Shown here: piece by piece, positions 60,614-64,000 of the stretch
How positions within the stretch are numbered: position 1 is the first letter of the stretch
Layout of the letters: every line of letters starts with the position of its first letter
DNA from: Halopseudomonas sp002296055
Lineage (GTDB): Bacteria; Pseudomonadota; Gammaproteobacteria; Pseudomonadales; Pseudomonadaceae
Reading direction: 5' to 3' (one strand)
Length of the DNA: 64,000 nt
Assembly: GCF_050876985.1 (NCBI RefSeq)
Contig: NZ_JBPAPP010000002.1
The notes under the pieces: generated by a model
Told to the model about the DNA's origin: nothing
Databases searched by the model: none
What the model saw: only the letters and a program-made list of their open reading frames with translations
Position numbers and translations under genes: made by a program

Positions 60614-63574
60614 ATGCGCCTACGCAAAAAGACCGTACTGGTATCACTGTTGGTTGCCGTCTTTGCCTACAGCCTGATCGGCATACTGCTGCTGCCCGCT
60701 ATCGTGTTACATGTTGCCAACCAGCAGTTGAATGCCTTGAGCAACGCGCCTGCCCGCCTGGAACGCGTGGAGTTCAACCCGTTCAGCTTTGAAACGACCC
60801 TCTGGAACCTGCACATCGGCGAGCCAAACGCGCCGCAAATTGCCTTCCGCCGCCTGTACGCCAACCTGTCGCTGGACAGCCTCTGGCGTGGCGCACTACA
60901 TCTGACCGACATAGAGCTTGAGCGCGCCCACGGCGACGTGCGTTTTAACGAAAGCGGCGAGCTGAACCTGCTACAGCTGTTCAACCTGCCTGAGCGCACC
61001 GAGCCGGAACCAGCCGCAACCGACTCGCGCCCCTTCCCCGTTGAGCTGGATCGCATCGCGCTGATCAAGAACAGCCTGTACTTCGAAGACCAGCGCACCA
61101 GCGAACCCGTGGTGTTCGCCTACGACGACCTGTCGCTGGAACTGCACAACCTCAGCACCTTGCCCGACAACAGCAGCGACATGACCCTCACGGCCAGCGG
61201 CCCTTACGGTGCGCACCTCGACTGGCAAGGCACGCTCAGCCTGTTGCCGCTGCGCTCCAGCGGCCACGTTAGCCTCAACGCTGCCCAATTGCAGACCGTC
61301 TGGCCGTATGTACACCAACGCCTGGCCGTCAGCCTGCAAAGCGGCGCATTGAGCGCCAGCACCGATTATCAAATCGACCTGTCCGAGCGCACCGACGTTA
61401 CCCTCAGCAACGCCCAGTTGAGCCTGCAAGACCTCAACCTGGATGCGGAAGATCGGCCGCTACTGCGCATTCCCTCGTTGACCCTCAGCGACGGGTCGAT
61501 GGACCTGGCCCAACGCCAGGCGCGCCTGGGCAGCCTGCAAAGCGAGGGGCTTGAGGCCTGGGCCGCCCGCACCGAGCAGGGCGACATTGACCTGCTGGCA
61601 CTGCTGCCTGCCGCCGAGCCTGACGAAACAGAGAGCAACAGCGATAGCGAGAGTGCTGACACCAACGCCGTCGAAACACCCGCCCCGGCACCAGTTGAAG
61701 CTGAGCCCGACACCGCCATCGAACCCACAGAGCCCCCACCGCCCTGGCAGCTGCAGGTGATCGCGGTTGACCTAAACAACTATCACCTGCACCTGGAAGA
61801 CCGCCAACCCGCGCAACACGTCAAACTCGAGCTGTCACCACTCAACCTCAGCCTGCGCGACTTTGACAGCAACGGCCAAGCACCCTTCCAGCTGTCGCTC
61901 GATACCGGCGTCAACGACAGCGGCAGACTAGAGGCCAGCGGCGGCGTCACCCTAACACCGCTCAGCGCCGACCTGCAGGTCAGCAGTAGTGATCTGAACC
62001 TGCAGCTGGTACGTGCTTACGTCGAACCCTTGGTGCGCATCCAGCTCCGTAGTGGCCTGCTGGGCAGTCAACTGCAAGTACAACTGCGCGGGGTGCAGCC
62101 TCTGGATATCGGCGTTAGTGGCGACGCCAACGTCACCCAGCTGCACATCGTCGACAGCGCCCGCAAGCGCGACCTGCTGAAATGGCAGCGCCTGGACCTC
62201 AGCGGCATTGACTACCAAACTGATCGCCTGTCCATTGATGGCGTCGCGCTGCAACAGCCGTATGTGCGCTTTATCATCAACGAAAATCTAACCACCAACT
62301 TCAGTGGCCTGCTGGTCGAGCAACCAGCGGCATCAGCGCCACAACGCCGCACGACATCAGACAGCAAAGCGCCCATGGCCCTGCGCATCGGCGGCATTCG
62401 TATCAACAATGGCTCCGCCAACTTCGCCGATTTCAGCCTGACGCCGAACTTCGCCACCGCCCTGGGTCAACTCAACGGTAGCATCGGCACCATCGACAAC
62501 CAGCGCCCATTGGTCGCCAGCGTGGACATCGAAGGCCGTGTGGATCGCTACGCCCCGGTGACCATCAAAGGCGGACTCACACCCTTTGACCCGCTCAACA
62601 GCCTCGACATCGCCACACGGTTCCGCAACGTCGAGCTGACAACCCTCACGCCCTACTCCGGCAAATTTGCCGGCTACCGTATCCGCAAGGGGCGCCTCAA
62701 CCTCGACCTGCGCTACCGCATCGAGCAGGGCCAGCTGAATGCCGAAAACAAGCTACTGCTTGAAGGCCTGCAACTGGGCGAGAAAGTCGACAGCCCCGAC
62801 GCTGTCGACCTGCCCGTGCGTCTGGCCGTAGCACTGCTCAAAGACACCAAGGGCAATATCGATTTATCACTGCCCGTGTCCGGCAACCTGGATAATCCCG
62901 AATTCAGCGTCATGCCGATCGTCTGGCAGACCCTGCGCAATCTGCTGCTGCGCGCCACCCAAGCGCCGTTCAAATTTATCGCCGGGCTGGTATCAGGGGA
63001 CGATCAGGACCTTAGCCAGATCAGCTTTGCCCCCGGCCAAACAGCGCTAGACAGCAGCGCCCAAGGCGCCCTCGACACCCTCGCCACCGCGCTGCAGGAG
63101 CGCCCGGCGCTCACCCTCGAAATTGAGGGGCTGAGCACCATCCAGGAAGACGGCCCGCCGCTCGCCGCCGCCCGTCTGGAAGAAGAATATCAGCAGCTGC
63201 TGTACCAATCGCTGCAACGCAGCGGTGCCAAAGTGCCCGCCAACCCCAGCGAGCTGACGGTAGAGGATGACGACAAGCCGGCGCTGCTTGAGGGCATCTA
63301 TCGCAGTCGCCTGAAACGACAGCCGCCGCCCGAATGGGCGGAGCTGGATACCGACGAACGCGCCCCGCTGATGCAGCAGGCCGTGCTGGACCACTGGAGC
63401 AGCAACGCACTGATGCTACGACGCCTAGCTCAAGCCCGCGCCGCAGAGATCAAGGCGTACCTGGTAGAACGCGGCGGCCTGGACGCCCAGCGCCTCTACC
63501 TGATCGACGTATCGACACAGGACAGTAGCGGCACCGACAACATCAGCATCCCGCTGCACCTCGATAGCCAATAG
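60614..63574 (+). CDS. DUF748 domain-containing AsmA-like envelope protein
   Basis: 986 residues. One N-terminal membrane helix (VLVSLLVAVFAYSLIGILLLPAIVL), then AsmA/DUF748 repeats (VEFNPFSFETTLWNLHIGEP). An acidic, proline-rich linker with many Glu, Asp, Ser and Thr lies at about residues 333-376. The C-terminal LFVDLRYRIEQGQLNAENKLLLEGLQ-like block (from about residue 700) is typical of DUF748, and the end (AEIKAYLVERGGLDAQRLYLI) resembles an OmpA-like fold. Related proteins bridge the periplasm for lipid transport; the role here is inferred. Start 60614 is preceded by a 183 bp gap with no gene. Confidence 0.88.
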   Translation: MRLRKKTVLVSLLVAVFAYSLIGILLLPAIVLHVANQQLNALSNAPARLERVEFNPFSFETTLWNLHIGEPNAPQIAFRRLYANLSLDSLWRGALHLTDIELERAHGDVRFNESGELNLLQLFNLPERTEPEPAATDSRPFPVELDRIALIKNSLYFEDQRTSEPVVFAYDDLSLELHNLSTLPDNSSDMTLTASGPYGAHLDWQGTLSLLPLRSSGHVSLNAAQLQTVWPYVHQRLAVSLQSGALSASTDYQIDLSERTDVTLSNAQLSLQDLNLDAEDRPLLRIPSLTLSDGSMDLAQRQARLGSLQSEGLEAWAARTEQGDIDLLALLPAAEPDETESNSDSESADTNAVETPAPAPVEAEPDTAIEPTEPPPPWQLQVIAVDLNNYHLHLEDRQPAQHVKLELSPLNLSLRDFDSNGQAPFQLSLDTGVNDSGRLEASGGVTLTPLSADLQVSSSDLNLQLVRAYVEPLVRIQLRSGLLGSQLQVQLRGVQPLDIGVSGDANVTQLHIVDSARKRDLLKWQRLDLSGIDYQTDRLSIDGVALQQPYVRFIINENLTTNFSGLLVEQPAASAPQRRTTSDSKAPMALRIGGIRINNGSANFADFSLTPNFATALGQLNGSIGTIDNQRPLVASVDIEGRVDRYAPVTIKGGLTPFDPLNSLDIATRFRNVELTTLTPYSGKFAGYRIRKGRLNLDLRYRIEQGQLNAENKLLLEGLQLGEKVDSPDAVDLPVRLAVALLKDTKGNIDLSLPVSGNLDNPEFSVMPIVWQTLRNLLLRATQAPFKFIAGLVSGDDQDLSQISFAPGQTALDSSAQGALDTLATALQERPALTLEIEGLSTIQEDGPPLAAARLEEEYQQLLYQSLQRSGAKVPANPSELTVEDDDKPALLEGIYRSRLKRQPPPEWAELDTDERAPLMQQAVLDHWSSNALMLRRLAQARAAEIKAYLVERGGLDAQRLYLIDVSTQDSSGTDNISIPLHLDSQ

Positions 63575-63669
63575 CCCGCCACCGGTTAAGCGATTGAAAT
63601 GGCAGCCAAAAAATTAGCGCAACAGGCTTGACAAGGTATCCGCCAAAATGAATAATGCGCGCCTCGGAT

Positions 63670-63746
63670 GGCTACATAGCTCAGTTGGTTAGAGCACAGC
63701 ATTCATAATGCTGGTGTCCCAGGTTCAAGTCCCGGTGTAGCCACCA
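63670..63746 (+). tRNA. tRNA-Met (elongator, anticodon CAT)
   Basis: 77 bases with CCA encoded. Acceptor GGCTACA pairs with TGTAGCC (63736-63742), discriminator A. Anticodon stem CAGCA/TGCTG around loop TTCATAA. The body is close to the E. coli elongator tRNA-Met and unlike tRNA-Ile2 or initiator tRNA (whose first pair is mismatched). It is the likely attachment site of the element to its right. Confidence 0.94.
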
Positions 63747-63754
63747 ACCTTTTC

Positions 63755-63784
63755 AAAGGCTTAGCTTCGGCTAGGCCTTTTTTT
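63755..63784 (+). terminator. Intrinsic terminator after tRNA-Met
   Basis: AAAGGCTTAGC-TTCG-GCTAGGCCTTT with one mismatch in the stem and a stable TTCG loop, followed by a T-run to 63784. It ends the tRNA transcript. Confidence 0.85.
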
Positions 63785-63819
63785 ATTTCCGCAGTAGCCC
63801 AAAAGTAGCCCACGATAGC

Positions 63820-64000
63820 CTAACCCTTTGAAAGTTGCGCGAGCGGTGACAGGTTCAGCGCGCTGACCAAGTGTTCTGGCGACAGATGCGAGTAGCGCAT
63901 CGTCATCTTAATATCACCATGCCCCAGGATCCGCTGCAGGGTCAAAATGTCCCCGCCTGCCATCATGAAATGGCTTGCGAAGGTGTGGCGAAGAATGTGC
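63820..64000 (-). CDS. Tyrosine-type site-specific integrase (C-terminal 59 residues, runs off the right edge)
   Basis: Only the C-terminus is visible. It reads HILRHTFASHFMMAGG (box II HxLRH with the second catalytic Arg), LQRILGHGDIKMTMRYSHL (third catalytic His and the nucleophilic Tyr), then a tail ending LAQLSKG and a TAG stop at 63820-63822. These are the catalytic residues of tyrosine recombinases of phages and integrative islands. The gene points at tRNA-Met. Confidence 0.93.
   Translation of the reverse strand, partial: HILRHTFASHFMMAGGDILTLQRILGHGDIKMTMRYSHLSPEHLVSALNLSPLAQLSKG

Larger units (their letters stand above)
63722..64000. mobile_element. Left end of an integrated element at tRNA-Met
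   Basis: The 3' part of the tRNA (from about 63722) is the likely attL, and a tyrosine integrase gene lies just inside, pointing at the tRNA. Between them are tandem TAGCC-type repeats at 63795, 63806 and 63816, spaced 10-11 bases, which look like arm-type integrase or excisionase sites. The right end and element type (prophage or genomic island) are outside the window. Confidence 0.6.

Noticed and set aside
63670..63746. tRNA-Ile2 (CAT read as k2C) instead of tRNA-Met
   Set aside because: Acceptor and anticodon stems follow the elongator Met pattern (GGCTACA, AATGCTG side) rather than the GGCCCCT type of tRNA-Ile2.

Overview
The window is chromosomal DNA of a gammaproteobacterium of the Pseudomonadaceae. 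The gene content and order (mreBCD-maf-rng-yhdP-nit-tldD facing gatCAB; hpt/upp/uraA; hemH; phrB; pagL-murI-moeB-prmC-prfA-hemA facing a TPR lipoprotein-lolB-ispE-tRNA-Gln-prs-rplY-pth-ychF) is the arrangement I know from Pseudomonas. It is split into two conserved blocks that are joined here by an RlpA-like gene and a BCCT transporter. The DNA is GC-rich and coding-dense with many 1, 4, 8 or 11-20 nt gene overlaps. A Halopseudomonas-like genus is my guess, not proven.

Layout. 1-1 kb: start of a glutathione S-transferase, a GIY-YIG protein and a half-length asparaginase. 1-12 kb (minus strand): cell-shape operon mreB-mreC-mreD-maf-rng-yhdP-nitrilase-tldD. 12-15.4 kb: gatCAB, the tRNA-dependent amidotransferase. 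15.4-20.5 kb: small RlpA, BCCT transporter, YajG lipoprotein, small conserved unknowns, hpt. 20.6-22.6 kb: upp-uraA uracil salvage. 22.6-27.5 kb (minus): minor pilin operon pilV-pilW-pilX-pilY1-pilE. 27.7-31.3 kb: 2-hydroxyacid dehydrogenase, LysE exporter, ferrochelatase, TIGR01777 epimerase.

31.5-40.2 kb is the most interesting part. It holds an FAD oxidoreductase, then a tightly overlapping operon: a DUF523-DUF1722 (TudS-like) protein, DNA photolyase, NTF2-like protein, SDR, flavin amine oxidase, DUF1365, a cyclopropane-synthase-like methyltransferase and DUF2878. It looks like a light or singlet-oxygen response module that repairs DNA and remodels membrane lipid. Its promoter carries TGTACA-type repeats. 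The MerR/LitR photoreceptor gene I expect next to phrB is absent, and a 15-codon ORF lies in its place.

40.2-52.6 kb is housekeeping: pagL (with an apparent catalytic-residue change), then hemA-prfA-prmC-moeB-murI facing lolB-ispE-tRNA-Gln-prs-rplY-pth-ychF. 52.8-54.1 kb is an AT-richer patch with a headless LuxR-type HTH gene and a LysR regulator. 54.3-58.7 kb is an iron-uptake set: a membrane protein, a PepSY protein, and a TonB receptor with a Fur-like box in its promoter. 58.7-63.6 kb has an exported YtcJ-like amidohydrolase and a large DUF748 (AsmA-like) protein. At the right edge a complete tRNA-Met is followed by the C-terminal end of a tyrosine integrase pointing at it, which marks the left end of an integrated element continuing beyond the window.
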